Part shown: one piece after another, positions 16,857 to 24,185 of the stretch | How positions within the stretch are numbered: the first letter of the stretch is position 1 | Layout of the letters: each line of letters starts with the position of its first letter | Assembly (NCBI GenBank): GCA_014695345.1 | Contig: JACJOC010000077.1 | Coordinates: 62,001-126,000, forward strand | Length of the DNA stretch: 64,000 bases | Direction: 5' to 3' | Source: Cyanobacteria bacterium FACHB-471 | GTDB lineage: Bacteria > Cyanobacteriota > Cyanobacteriia > Elainellales > Elainellaceae | Program-made: the position numbers and the translations under genes | Notes under the pieces: generated by a model | The model's database searches: none | Seen by the model: the letters and a program-made list of their open reading frames with translations, nothing else | What the model was told of the DNA's origin: nothing

Positions 16857-18770
16857 TTACGAAACAGATTCTTCTGTAGAGGCAGAAGATGCTGAGGGGT
16901 GGAAGTATTCGTAAATCTGTTGGGCCATGCGATCGCCAATTCCTGGTACCTCAGCAATTTGTTTAGGGCTGGCTTCGCGCAGGTAGTCGATTGAGCGGAA
17001 GTGGGCAAGCAACTGCTTTTGGCGATAGTGCCCCAGTCCGGGAATTTCGTCGAGGCGGGAGCGTCTCATGCGATCGCTCCTTTGCTGACGGTGGAAGCTA
17101 ACTGCAAATCGGTGTGCTTCATCTCGCAGACGGCGCAAAAGCTGCACTCCGGGCTGTTCTGCATCGGTGAGTAGTGGCTTCGATTCTCCGGGTAGGAAGA
17201 TTTCTTCGCGCTGTTTGGCTAGACTGACGACCTTTACGTCTTCCATCAGGTTCATTTCGCGCAGCACTTCTACGACAGCCGAAAGCTGTCCTTTGCCACC
17301 GTCGATCATGACCAAGTCGGGGAAGTCAGGATTGCCAACTCGCTTTAGATTTGGGTCTTGGGCATAGCGGCGGAATCGTCGCCCGATGACTTCTGCCATA
17401 CTGGCGAAGTCGTCAGAGTGTCCTGCTGTCACCGTGGGATCTTTGATTTTGTAGTGACGGTAGTGCTGCTTGGCGGGTAAGCCATCCACAAACACGACCT
17501 GAGAAGCAACCGCATCGGAACCCTGGATGTGAGAAATGTCGTAGCCCTCAATGCGGTGGGGCATGTCGGGCATGTCTAACAATCCTGCCAGGTCGAGCAT
17601 GGCTTGATTGTTGCGGTCAGCAAAACGTTGGGTTCGGGCTAGCTCATATCCGGCGTTGCGCTCAACCATTTCGATCAGTTCTGCTTTGCTTTGGCGGTGG
17701 GGAACGATGATTGTCACCTTACGCCCGCGTTTCTCGGAAAGCACGTCTGCCAGAATTTCTGCGTCGGGCAGTTCGTGCTGTACCAAAATCTCTGAGGGAA
17801 TTTCTACCGGATCAACGGTTTGGAAGTGTTCCTCTAGTGCCCGTTGCAGGATGGCTCCGGGTGTACCTGACTGAGCATCTGCCACAAAGCCCAACCGCCC
17901 CACTAGACGACCTGCCCGAATTTGGAAAAGCTGAATGCAGGCGTGCTGATCGTCTGCGACGAGGGCGATCGCATCTCTCGATACGGTGTCATCTGACAGC
18001 GACACTTTTTGATCTGCCCCCAATGATTGCAGTCCGCGAATCTGGTCGCGCAGTCGTGCCGCATATTCAAAGTTCAAGTCTTCAGCGGCTTTTTCCATTT
18101 GCGCCGACAGGATGTCTTCTAGCTCCTGCGTTCGCCCCTGGAAGATCATCGCCACTTTTTGCATGATCTTGTGATAGTCCTCAGGCGAAACCAGCTTTTG
18201 ACACACACCCGGACAGCGCCCCATGTCGTAGTTCAAACAGGGACGGTCTTTGAACAATGGCTGAGGACGCTGCCGCAGCGGAAAGATGCGTTTCACTAGA
18301 TGCAGCGTTCGCCGCAGTGAGCCGACATCGACATACGGGCCGTAGTAGCGATCTTGCCCTTTGCCCTTTTGCCGTCTACGCGTGATGAAGATGCGCGGAT
18401 ATTCTTCTGACCAGGTAATGCAGAGGTAAGGATATTTTTTGTCATCTTTCAGCAACACGTTGAAGTGAGGCTGGTGCTGCTTTACCAGATTGGCTTCTAG
18501 AGCCAGGGCTTCGGCTTCGGTGTCGGTGACGATGAATTCAATTTCGGCAATCTGCATCACCATTAGGGCGATGCGCGGATTGTGGTCGTGGTTATCCCGA
18601 AAGTAAGAGCGAACTCGCGATCGCAGCTTCTTCGACTTGCCGATATATAAAATGTTGTCGTTTGCGTCGCGCATGAAATAGACCCCCGGCTCTGGAGGAA
18701 TTTCTTTGAGGCGCGTCTCCAGACGTTCGGGGTCTTTAACTAGAGTGAGGGGCTTGGGAGAAGTAGTCAC
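16857..18770 (-). CDS. uvrC: UvrC, excinuclease ABC subunit C
   Basis: A 637-residue nucleotide-excision-repair nuclease that makes the 3' and 5' incisions around a UvrB-bound lesion. Domains in order: GIY-YIG nuclease (about 25-105, [20 protein letters not shown]), a cysteine cluster ([13 protein letters not shown]), UVR/UvrB-binding helices ([17 protein letters not shown]), the RNase H-like 5' nuclease ([31 protein letters not shown]), and two HhH motifs ([27 protein letters not shown]). The start is GTG, placing [17 protein letters not shown] before the first conserved block. The DUF4351 gene follows 61 bases later on the same strand. Confidence 0.98.
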   Translation of the reverse strand: MTTSPKPLTLVKDPERLETRLKEIPPEPGVYFMRDANDNILYIGKSKKLRSRVRSYFRDNHDHNPRIALMVMQIAEIEFIVTDTEAEALALEANLVKQHQPHFNVLLKDDKKYPYLCITWSEEYPRIFITRRRQKGKGQDRYYGPYVDVGSLRRTLHLVKRIFPLRQRPQPLFKDRPCLNYDMGRCPGVCQKLVSPEDYHKIMQKVAMIFQGRTQELEDILSAQMEKAAEDLNFEYAARLRDQIRGLQSLGADQKVSLSDDTVSRDAIALVADDQHACIQLFQIRAGRLVGRLGFVADAQSGTPGAILQRALEEHFQTVDPVEIPSEILVQHELPDAEILADVLSEKRGRKVTIIVPHRQSKAELIEMVERNAGYELARTQRFADRNNQAMLDLAGLLDMPDMPHRIEGYDISHIQGSDAVASQVVFVDGLPAKQHYRHYKIKDPTVTAGHSDDFASMAEVIGRRFRRYAQDPNLKRVGNPDFPDLVMIDGGKGQLSAVVEVLREMNLMEDVKVVSLAKQREEIFLPGESKPLLTDAEQPGVQLLRRLRDEAHRFAVSFHRQQRSDRMRRSRLDEIPGLGHYRQKQLLAHFRSIDYLREASPKQIAEVPGIGDRMAQQIYEYFHPSASSASTEESVS

Positions 18771-18877
18771 AAGCGATCGCCAACAGCAAGTTCACCTTAC
18801 CTCTTAGGATAGTGCAAATGCACTGTGGATATGCAGTGCTGGTTGCCGAACTTTCAATCCCAAGCCTGACAGCTAAG

Positions 18878-19483
18878 TTAACCGATTCCGAAAATCGGGC
18901 TGCTAATTTGCAAGTTCCGCTTAAACGTGCCGCGTCCTGTTCTCATGCTAATCGTGATTTCTACACCGCTGGGTGTGTAGCCGAGCAGCTTATTGTCTGC
19001 AACATCTAACCCAAAGATATTGCGCCTGCCAATTGCTCCGACTCGGCTGGCTCTGCCGCCTGGAGTGATGGAAAACAGGTCATCAGTTGTGGCAGTTCGA
19101 GCGTTGGAGGTGGCAAAGAAACGGTTGCGGCGCGCGTCATAGGCGATATCACCGCTGCTGTTGAAGCGAGAGATGCGAGACACGAGAGTAGCTCTGCCCG
19201 TGTTAGTGTTGATGCGGTAAAAGCCATTGCCCCCAGCACCGTAGAGTCTGCCCTGAGCATCAAACTCTAGAGCATTCATGTTGTTGGTTCCCAGGCTGCC
19301 TATGCGAGTTGCTGCACCAGATCGTCTGTTGATCCGAAACAAACTGCCAAAATTTACGCCAAAAACGGCACCCCCCTTCGACTCGGCGATATCTGTGAGA
19401 ACGGGTCCAGTTCTGAGCGACCTAAACACACCGCGACTGTTGAGAACACCAACCTGTCCACTACCGGTAGAGACGTACGTCAT
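18878..19483 (-). CDS. Hypothetical beta-propeller-like repeat protein
   Basis: A 201-residue protein built from about five repeats of roughly 35-45 residues with the pattern G-x-LFRINRRSGAATRIGSLG, GFYRINTNTGRATLVSRIS and LFSITPGGRASRVGAIG. This resembles the Y/F-x-I-N-x-x-T/S-G blades of NHL/DUF4394-type propellers. It may therefore form a partial or dimeric propeller. There is no signal peptide, no enzyme motif and no transmembrane segment. I placed the start at the ATG at 19483, preceded by GGGGGCAAGG; an ATG at 19495 and a TTG at 19573 are alternatives, and the longer N-terminus looks unlike the repeats. It is downstream of no obvious partner. Function unknown. Confidence 0.6.
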   Translation of the reverse strand: MTYVSTGSGQVGVLNSRGVFRSLRTGPVLTDIAESKGGAVFGVNFGSLFRINRRSGAATRIGSLGTNNMNALEFDAQGRLYGAGGNGFYRINTNTGRATLVSRISRFNSSGDIAYDARRNRFFATSNARTATTDDLFSITPGGRASRVGAIGRRNIFGLDVADNKLLGYTPSGVEITISMRTGRGTFKRNLQISSPIFGIG

Positions 19484-19647
19484 CCTTGCCCCCATTTGAG
19501 AAAGGTTAATTTCGCTACAGTTTGACGCTTCTCTACATAACTCACCAAATTTAGATATTGCAAGTTCACACAAAATTCACTTGAGGCAACTTTTCTTGAA
19601 TCTTGAGTGAATTTCCTCGATTAACCGACAAAACTTGTCTTTTTTGA

Positions 19648-19986
19648 GCGATCGCTCCCTCATCTTCGGTTCAAAAATCTGTAGCTCAACACCTTGACGA
19701 GAGACTCACATCCCAGATATGCTCTCACGTTAAGGTTGTCACTTTACACGCAGACGACCCCACCATACCCAAGGATCTAGCGCTACTCAAAGCTGTTCGC
19801 ACCAGCCTTGAGCAGCTAACCCCCAAACTGTTAACGGCAGTCTGGCGGCTAACGGTGAATTTTAACACTCCCTTAGCCACCCTGATTTGTCATGTCAAAA
19901 AAGCGTTGCTTACTCTTCAGGACATGAAAGTGAAAGATTTAAACTCACTTTTGGTTCTCTCACTCACTATTGCAACGCGTGAATAA
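19648..19986 (+). pseudogene. Open frame without a start codon, possible gene remnant
   Basis: After a TGA at 19645 this frame stays open for 112 codons to a TAA at 19984-19986, with no ATG or TTG near its 5' end. The translation is protein-like and helical (for example LALLKAVRTSLEQLTPKLL and VKKALLTLQDMKVKDLNSLL). It may be the 3' part of a decayed gene, or a chance open stretch. No family was recognised. It ends 55 bases before the small gene at 20042. Confidence 0.3.
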
Positions 19987-20041
19987 ATGCGGGGTGGCTA
20001 GGTTTTTGGGTTTCCTTGAAAACCCTAAGGAGTCACAACTT

Positions 20042-20290
20042 ATGTCTCACTGTTTTTTGGAATCTCCTCACTCATTACCCGTGGAGGAGAATCCTTCTAC
20101 TGCGACACTTCCAGAACGCGAACGCTTGCAGGTGTTGGTGATCAGCTCTCGTGATGGTGTGATTGAAACGATCCATAACTTACATCGTCGTGGTTTTGCC
20201 GAAGTCGGCGCATGGAGTCCACTCTTACCTGCACCTGACTTGGGTGAAGTGATGAGTATCTTGACCCGCTATCGTAAGCGAGAAGGATAA
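20042..20290 (+). CDS. Small conserved-looking hypothetical protein
   Basis: An 82-residue soluble protein that I do not recognise. Its C-terminal 55 residues look folded: ERLQVLVISSRDGVIETIHN gives a beta-strand then a helix, followed by LHRRGFAEVGAWSPLLP and a final helix EVMSILTRYRKREG. The start ATG at 20042 has AAGGAG 9 bases upstream, so I prefer it to the TTG at 19970. A GGGTTT-N6-AAACCC hairpin (about 20008-20025) ends just before the ribosome-binding site. The first HIP1-hairpin repeat lies 11 bases after the stop and may act as its terminator. Function unknown. Confidence 0.65.
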   Translation: MSHCFLESPHSLPVEENPSTATLPERERLQVLVISSRDGVIETIHNLHRRGFAEVGAWSPLLPAPDLGEVMSILTRYRKREG

Positions 20291-20301
20291 GCAGAGAGGA
20301 G

Positions 20302-20335
20302 GGCGATCGCTTTTGAAGGGAAGGGCGATCGCCCC
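20302..20335. repeat. HIP1 hairpin repeat, copy 1 (5' of xisH)
   Basis: A 34-bp element identical to 21182-21215. Its ends GGCGATCGC and GCGATCGCC are complementary, so it can fold into a 9-bp hairpin carrying a HIP1 octamer in each arm. It lies between the small gene at 20042 and xisH. Confidence 0.9.
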
Positions 20336-20394
20336 CAAAAGAGCCTTGAAAATCAATCAGTATTATTAGAAATGCATTGTTGTAGGTTGAATCT

Positions 20395-20811
20395 GTGTCT
20401 GCCAAAGATATTTTTCACGAAGCTGTTAAACAAGCGCTGCACAAAGAGCAGTGGACGATTACTGATGATCCACTCAGGTTCAAGTTCGGTAACGTTAACT
20501 TCCGCATTGACCTTGGTGCCGAGCGATTGCTTGCAGCAGAACGGGCAGGAGAGAAAATAGCAGTCGAAGTCAAAAGCTTTTTGAATCCTTCTGCGGTCAC
20601 AGACTTCTACGCTGCATTGGGACAGTTTCTCAGCTATCGTCTTGCTTTAGAATCTGTTGAACCAGAGCGTAGCCTATATTTGGCAGTGCCTGTTGATGTT
20701 TACCAAACGTTTTTTCAATACGAATTTACTCAAACTGCGGTACAACGATATCAGGTCTTGATAGTTGTGTATGACCCAGTTAATGAGGTGATAGTGCAAT
20801 GGACAAGGTAG
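20395..20811 (+). CDS. xisH: XisH-family protein (PD-(D/E)XK fold)
   Basis: A 138-residue member of the XisH family, first named from the Anabaena fdxN element, where XisH and XisI are needed for excision by the XisF recombinase. The sequence shows a restriction-endonuclease-like core: E9 in helix 1 (FHEAVKQAL), D39 in FRIDLGAERLL, and E58-V-K60 in AVEVKSFL. A helix follows with F-x-x-ALGQFLSYRLAL, diagnostic of the family. The start is GTG at 20395; the next frame-internal start would lose the MSAKDIFHEAVKQAL block. The end overlaps xisI by 13 bases, so the two are translationally coupled. No xisF-type recombinase is present in the window, so a role in element excision here is not supported. 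Confidence 0.92.
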   Translation: MSAKDIFHEAVKQALHKEQWTITDDPLRFKFGNVNFRIDLGAERLLAAERAGEKIAVEVKSFLNPSAVTDFYAALGQFLSYRLALESVEPERSLYLAVPVDVYQTFFQYEFTQTAVQRYQVLIVVYDPVNEVIVQWTR

Positions 20812-21134
20812 CTCAATACCGGGAGTACGTTCAAACGTTACTGAATCAGTATGCTAAAGATGACGCTTCAGATGATGAAGTTGAAGTGCAACTGATCTTT
20901 GACACCGAACGAGATCATTACCAGTGGATGAACGTGGGTTGGCAACAGTTCGACCGAATCTATCGTTGCATTATCCATTTTGATATCAAGGACGGCAAGA
21001 TTTGGCTTCAGCAGAACCTGACCGATTTAAATCCTGCTGAGGAGCTAGTTGAGATGGGTGTTCCCAGAGAAGACATTGTGCTGGGTTTGCAACCGCCTTA
21101 CAAACGGCAGTACACAGAGTATGGTGCTGCTTGA
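20799..21134 (+). CDS. xisI: XisI-family protein
   Basis: A 111-residue XisI-family protein. It shows the family pattern MDKVAQYREYVQTLL at the N-terminus, LIFDTERDHYQWMNVGWQ in the centre, RIYRCIIHFDIKDGKIWLQQ, and the C-terminal LVEMGVPREDIVLGLQPP-x-KRQYTEYG. XisI always accompanies XisH and is thought to act with it; the biochemical role is not established. It overlaps xisH by 13 bases. It is followed, 47 bases after the stop, by the second copy of the 34-bp HIP1 hairpin repeat. Length is normal for the family and no disruption is visible. Confidence 0.93.
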   Translation: MDKVAQYREYVQTLLNQYAKDDASDDEVEVQLIFDTERDHYQWMNVGWQQFDRIYRCIIHFDIKDGKIWLQQNLTDLNPAEELVEMGVPREDIVLGLQPPYKRQYTEYGAA

Positions 21135-21181
21135 GAGCATCACGGCATTGCTTTGCCCACTTCATGTACAGAATTTGTTGA

Positions 21182-21215
21182 GGCGATCGCTTTTGAAGGG
21201 AAGGGCGATCGCCCC
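21182..21215. repeat. HIP1 hairpin repeat, copy 2 (3' of xisI)
   Basis: Identical over 34 bp to 20302-20335. The two copies bracket the xisHI pair in direct orientation, 846 bp apart. The copy also sits 12 bases from the stop codon of the convergent gene at 21228 and may serve as a bidirectional terminator. Confidence 0.9.
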
Positions 21216-21227
21216 AACAGTTCTCAC

Positions 21228-21623
21228 TTAAGCTGTTAAAGAACCACCATTAGATGAATTAGTTGCCTCTGAACGAGTTCGACCCTTTCTAATTTTGCGA
21301 ACTCGCTCACTCTTGCGAATGCCGCCTGCCAATCCATATTCGCGGCTATCGTTGCCGTAGGTGTAGGCAACGGCAATCATTAGTTTCTCACCCAGTTCGC
21401 CTAGCTTCTTCTCCAGTTCTGCCATCTCAGTTTGTGAGGCATCAATCACCGCTAGAGCAGTGTTATAAGCTTCCATTCTCAGGCGTAGCTGGTCAATGGT
21501 TCGAGTGAACTCACTCAGCGTGACCGAATTGCCAAAACTCAGTTGAGGATCGATCGCTCTCAAGCCAGCAGCACGAAGCTCAGCTTTCTCAAGACCGCGA
21601 GATGCACGACGCTTACGAAGCAT
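21228..21623 (-). CDS. Hypothetical helical protein with hairpin-sequestered RBS
   Basis: A 131-residue soluble protein that I do not recognise. The N-terminus is basic (MLRKRRASRG). The centre (about 35-85) is a long amphipathic helix or coiled coil (RTIDQLRLRMEAYNTALAVI, AELEKKLGELGEKLMIA). The C-terminus is again basic and S/T-rich. This layout suggests a DNA- or RNA-associated dimer, which is inference. The ATG at 21623 has AGGAG 10 bases upstream, and that AGGAG forms part of the 3' arm of a perfect 8-bp inverted repeat (21635-21655). It is convergent with xisHI. Function unknown. Confidence 0.6.
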   Translation of the reverse strand: MLRKRRASRGLEKAELRAAGLRAIDPQLSFGNSVTLSEFTRTIDQLRLRMEAYNTALAVIDASQTEMAELEKKLGELGEKLMIAVAYTYGNDSREYGLAGGIRKSERVRKIRKGRTRSEATNSSNGGSLTA

Positions 21624-21634
21624 ACAATTTTGAC

Positions 21635-21655
21635 TCCTATAAAACGCTTATAGGA
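21635..21655 (-). promoter_or_regulatory. Inverted repeat overlapping the RBS of the 21228-21623 gene
   Basis: TCCTATAA (21635-21642) and TTATAGGA (21648-21655) are perfect 8-bp arms with a 5-nt loop. In the minus-strand mRNA the 3' arm contributes the AGGA of the ribosome-binding site. It could be a repressor operator or an RNA hairpin that hides the RBS. Confidence 0.45.
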
Positions 21656-21831
21656 ATAGATTGCCCGCAAATTTGAGGAACGATACGTGTGCAATTCACC
21701 GAACTTTCATACTAATTTTGTTGTTGCTTAAATAAAATTAAGTGGATTTTCTGAGGGCAATTTGTGGGGCGATCGCTCTCTCAACAAAATCCTAGTCGGT
21801 CTACCTAGAAGTCAACTAAAACTATAGCGAC

Positions 21832-22008
21832 ATGCTTGCAGAAGTTTCTGTCTTGATGTCAAAAGTTTCTGTAACCATGTCAGAAGTTTTTGTCTTGATG
21901 TCGGCAAGTTCTGTCTTGATGTCAGAAGTTTTTGTAACCATGTCAGAAACTTCTGTCTTGATGTCAAAAACCTTTGTAAGGATGACAAAACCTTGTGTTG
22001 AGATCTGA
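21832..22008 (+). CDS. Heptad-repeat micro-ORF
   Basis: A 58-codon open frame, ATG to TGA, consisting almost entirely of a seven-residue repeat with the pattern M-S-E/K/A-V/T/S-S/F-V-L/T (units such as MSEVFVL, MSKVSVT, MSETSVL). Each unit starts with its own in-frame ATG. The variable positions change within hydrophobic or small classes, the frame is kept through all units, and the repeats end in MTKPCVEI. Spacing of M and V at i, i+3 and i+5 would suit a strand or amphipathic helix. I see no clear SD. It could be a real micropeptide or a non-coding tandem repeat that happens to be open. It lies 73 bases before the CoiA-like gene on the same strand. Confidence 0.35.
   Translation: MLAEVSVLMSKVSVTMSEVFVLMSASSVLMSEVFVTMSETSVLMSKTFVRMTKPCVEI
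21856..21981. repeat. 21-bp tandem repeat, six full units
   Basis: Six consecutive 21-base units, each starting ATGTC, begin at 21856, 21877, 21898, 21919, 21940 and 21961, with degenerate partial units at both ends (21835-21855 and 21982 onward). Units alternate between ...GTCTTG and ...GTAACC endings, which suggests expansion by a 42-bp duplication. There are no spacers, so this is not a CRISPR. Confidence 0.93.
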
Positions 22009-22018
22009 ATAGAACAGT

Positions 22019-22060
22019 TATACTAGTGGCAAAGTTGGGTGCATAAATTGAAACTTTGCC
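22019..22060 (+). promoter_or_regulatory. Putative promoter/operator of the CoiA-like gene
   Basis: A TATACT -10-like element (22019-22024) is followed by a 9-bp perfect inverted repeat, GGCAAAGTT (22028-22036) and AACTTTGCC (22052-22060). The repeat would cover the transcription start and lies 22 bases before the ATG. No good -35 element at 17 bp is visible. Confidence 0.4.
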
Positions 22061-22081
22061 AACTATCTACGGAATTCTCAT

Positions 22082-23344
22082 ATGTCTTTAAGTGGTTTAG
22101 AACCAATAAAAGAGGAAATTATTACACCAGCCGTAGAAGTTGCTGCTGGTCGGGCAACAGTGGAGCAAGTTCATCGGGAATATCGAGGCATGGAATTGAT
22201 TTGCCCCCACTGTCTGCGAGAATGGTCAGCGAAATTAATGGACGATGACATAGCAGAGATGTTAATCAGGCGAGATGAGCAATCCCTCATTGGAAAGCAA
22301 CTTTTTACAAAGGAGCAGCTTCAGGAATTAAGGCAGGGGCTAGATAAAAGTGGATTATTGGCAACGATGCAAGCAGGAGTAAATGCATTTCCTGAAAAAT
22401 TGCGAGTTCGATTCCGACGTGGATGTTTAGATAAAGCAAATACGATTTCACGTTGGATGCATTGGGTTCATAAAACTCATAGAGTTAATGGAGAGTCAAA
22501 ACCTCCTTGTCATGATCCTGGATGTCTTGATCATGCTGTTGCTGTAGGGGCTATTCAACTAACACTTCAGGATGAATATAAATCATCTCCTCATGTTGAA
22601 GTGTTGCGAGAGAAGGATCTAATTATTACTCCAGGTGAACCGCCTTTAAAGCGTCGTCCTGATTTAGTAGTTCGAGAATCTAACCATTTAATTCAAATCT
22701 TTGAAATTCAACGAAGTGTTATACAGAAAGATATTTTCATTGAGCGCACACAACATCTGCAAAGTTTGTGTCCAAATGTAAACTGGATCTTCTTTAGGGG
22801 AACTTACAATAGAATGGCTCCCCAAAGACGATGGCTTAGTGAAATGGGCTTATCGTATTATTATCTCTTCTTGAATGAAGACTCTAGAGTGGTAGTAGAA
22901 GAGGGGAAGCCTCCTAGCTCCAGAGAACATAAACTAGCCAGAAAATCTGCGAAATCTGACTGTCGATTTGATGATACTAATGAATCTTCTAGATCATTCT
23001 CAAGTTCTGAAACTAACACTTCTTTGCCTCTTAGTGTAGTAGGAGCCGCAATCTTTCGACAGAAAAATTACCCCACATCACCTGAAGAGCCGCAACTTCC
23101 GCAATGGAATTGTAGTGTTGGAGATATTGTAGAAGTTTGGGTAAGTGATCGGTGGCTCAAGGGAACTGTGTGTAGCTATACCCCACCAGATATTCCCGTT
23201 GTTCGTCTGCAGAAACCGACTAGTAAGGGGCGACGATTAGTTTCACCACCTATCCCTCACCTCATCAGACCGTTTCAGCAATGCCAACAGAAGGAGCAGT
23301 CTCAGAGAGAAAGCCAATCAATAGAGCAGCTAAATCTGTTTTAG
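22082..23344 (+). CDS. CoiA-like PD-(D/E)XK nuclease with C-terminal SH3/Tudor-like domain
   Basis: A 420-residue protein. An N-terminal zinc-ribbon-like half (ICPHC, 40-44) precedes a helical region. The centre (about 120-265) matches the competence CoiA/transcription-factor-like nuclease pattern: H151 after CLD, RRPDLVV with D194, F-E208-I-Q210-RSVI (the E-x-Q variant of the PD-(D/E)XK motif), then RTQHLQSLCPNVNWIF. A polar, serine-rich linker leads to about 342-386 (WNCSVGDIVEVWVSDRWLKG...VVRLQ), which reads as an SH3 or Tudor-like barrel. The tail ends EQLNLF, reminiscent of a clamp-binding peptide, though this is inference. Codon use is noticeably AT-rich compared with nearby housekeeping genes, suggesting transfer. 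CoiA acts in competence in Firmicutes; the role here is unknown. Confidence 0.7.
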   Translation: MSLSGLEPIKEEIITPAVEVAAGRATVEQVHREYRGMELICPHCLREWSAKLMDDDIAEMLIRRDEQSLIGKQLFTKEQLQELRQGLDKSGLLATMQAGVNAFPEKLRVRFRRGCLDKANTISRWMHWVHKTHRVNGESKPPCHDPGCLDHAVAVGAIQLTLQDEYKSSPHVEVLREKDLIITPGEPPLKRRPDLVVRESNHLIQIFEIQRSVIQKDIFIERTQHLQSLCPNVNWIFFRGTYNRMAPQRRWLSEMGLSYYYLFLNEDSRVVVEEGKPPSSREHKLARKSAKSDCRFDDTNESSRSFSSSETNTSLPLSVVGAAIFRQKNYPTSPEEPQLPQWNCSVGDIVEVWVSDRWLKGTVCSYTPPDIPVVRLQKPTSKGRRLVSPPIPHLIRPFQQCQQKEQSQRESQSIEQLNLF

Positions 23345-23380
23345 CCTTTAACTTGGATTACTGAATATGATCGCCACCGT

Positions 23381-23482
23381 GTAAAGTGCCTTGCTGACAA
23401 GCAAACGTACCATTTTGCTGGACAGACTAACCTGTCTTCTCTTCAAGAATGTTTAATGCCCAATTACCGAAGACCAGCGATC
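23381..23482. repeat. Dispersed degenerate repeat, copy 1
   Basis: Positions 23397-23482 match 24100-24185 at 78 of 86 positions by eye, without gaps. Positions 23381-23414 match 23544-23577 with 3 mismatches in 34. The copies flank the membrane-protein gene at 23612 in direct orientation. Short peptide-like frames are visible in it but are broken by stops and frameshifts. Confidence 0.8.
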
Positions 23483-23543
23483 CGCTCTCATTGCTCGTGC
23501 TGCTGAAATTGGGTATTCTCTCAAAGTAGTGCGATCGCGATTT

Positions 23544-23577
23544 TGTAAAGTGCTTTGCTGAGAAGCAAACGCACCAT
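23544..23577. repeat. Dispersed degenerate repeat, short copy 2
   Basis: 34 bases matching 23381-23414 with three mismatches. It ends 34 bases before the start of the membrane-protein gene. Confidence 0.75.
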
Positions 23578-23611
23578 TGTACGATTGCTATAAATAATTT
23601 TGAGAAAATCA

Positions 23612-24064
23612 ATGGATGGCGAAAAAACGCAGGTTTTGCTTGCATTACGGGCTACATCACAAGAAAGTTTGAGAGAGATGCGAGCAAGAGTTTTCAGCAT
23701 TGTAAGTACTGCAATCACTCTCTTCACAGTTTTAATAGGATGGCTTGTTCAGAAACAGTCAAAGCCATCATTGCAAGAAACGCTTCTCTTTGTTTGTATT
23801 ATTTTATTGTTTTGGATCGGGAATCTACTAATTCTTTTAGATATTAGAAGAGGATTCGTTAACACAATGAGGATTTCGGTTCGTGTAGAGAAAGCTTTAC
23901 AACTTTACGAATCAAAAATATTCGATGATGACGACGAGCCACTCTTTCCAAGAAGTTACTTAAAGCCAATTACAGCTGCTCACTTTAAGAAGTTTGAACT
24001 CATACTCTCGTTTTCTGCCGTCGCATCCATTCTCATCCTGATAATGAAATATATTTGGGGATAG
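23612..24064 (+). CDS. Small three-helix membrane protein, unknown
   Basis: A 150-residue protein that I do not recognise. It starts with a charged cytosolic helix (LRATSQESLREMRARV), then TM1 (about 27-45), TM2 (about 56-78, LLFVCIILLFWIGNLLILLD), a long hydrophilic loop (about 80-125, with the acidic FDDDDEPLFP and AAHFKKFE) and TM3 (about 128-148). I chose ATG at 23612 over the TTG at 23600 because the latter has no better RBS and adds only RKS. The gene is AT-rich and is bracketed by copies of a degenerate repeat (23381-23482 and 24100-24185), so it may belong to a mobile or recently inserted segment with the CoiA-like gene. Confidence 0.65.
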   Translation: MDGEKTQVLLALRATSQESLREMRARVFSIVSTAITLFTVLIGWLVQKQSKPSLQETLLFVCIILLFWIGNLLILLDIRRGFVNTMRISVRVEKALQLYESKIFDDDDEPLFPRSYLKPITAAHFKKFELILSFSAVASILILIMKYIWG

Positions 24065-24099
24065 ATAGTGCGATCGCCATCTCACAGACTACACTGCCA

Positions 24100-24185
24100 A
24101 CAAGCAAACGCACCATTTTGTTGGACATACTAACCTATCTTCTCTTCAAGAATGTTTAATGCCTAATTACTGAAGAGTAGCGATC
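24100..24185. repeat. Dispersed degenerate repeat, copy 3
   Basis: 86 bases aligned without gaps to 23397-23482 with 8 differences, seven of them interrupting any shared reading frame rather than preserving it. It lies 35 bases downstream of the membrane-protein gene. Confidence 0.8.

Noticed and set aside
16796-17008. N-terminal extension of the DUF4351 gene into uvrC
   Set aside because: It overlaps uvrC, is not conserved-looking, and a GTG with a good RBS exists at 16795.
21856-21981. CRISPR-like regular repeat
   Set aside because: The 21-bp units are contiguous with no spacers and diverge from each other; this is a coding-type tandem repeat.
23397-23530. Protein-coding fragments inside the dispersed repeat
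   Set aside because: Short peptide-like stretches are visible but need frameshifts; copies 1 and 3 differ by stops, so no gene was called.
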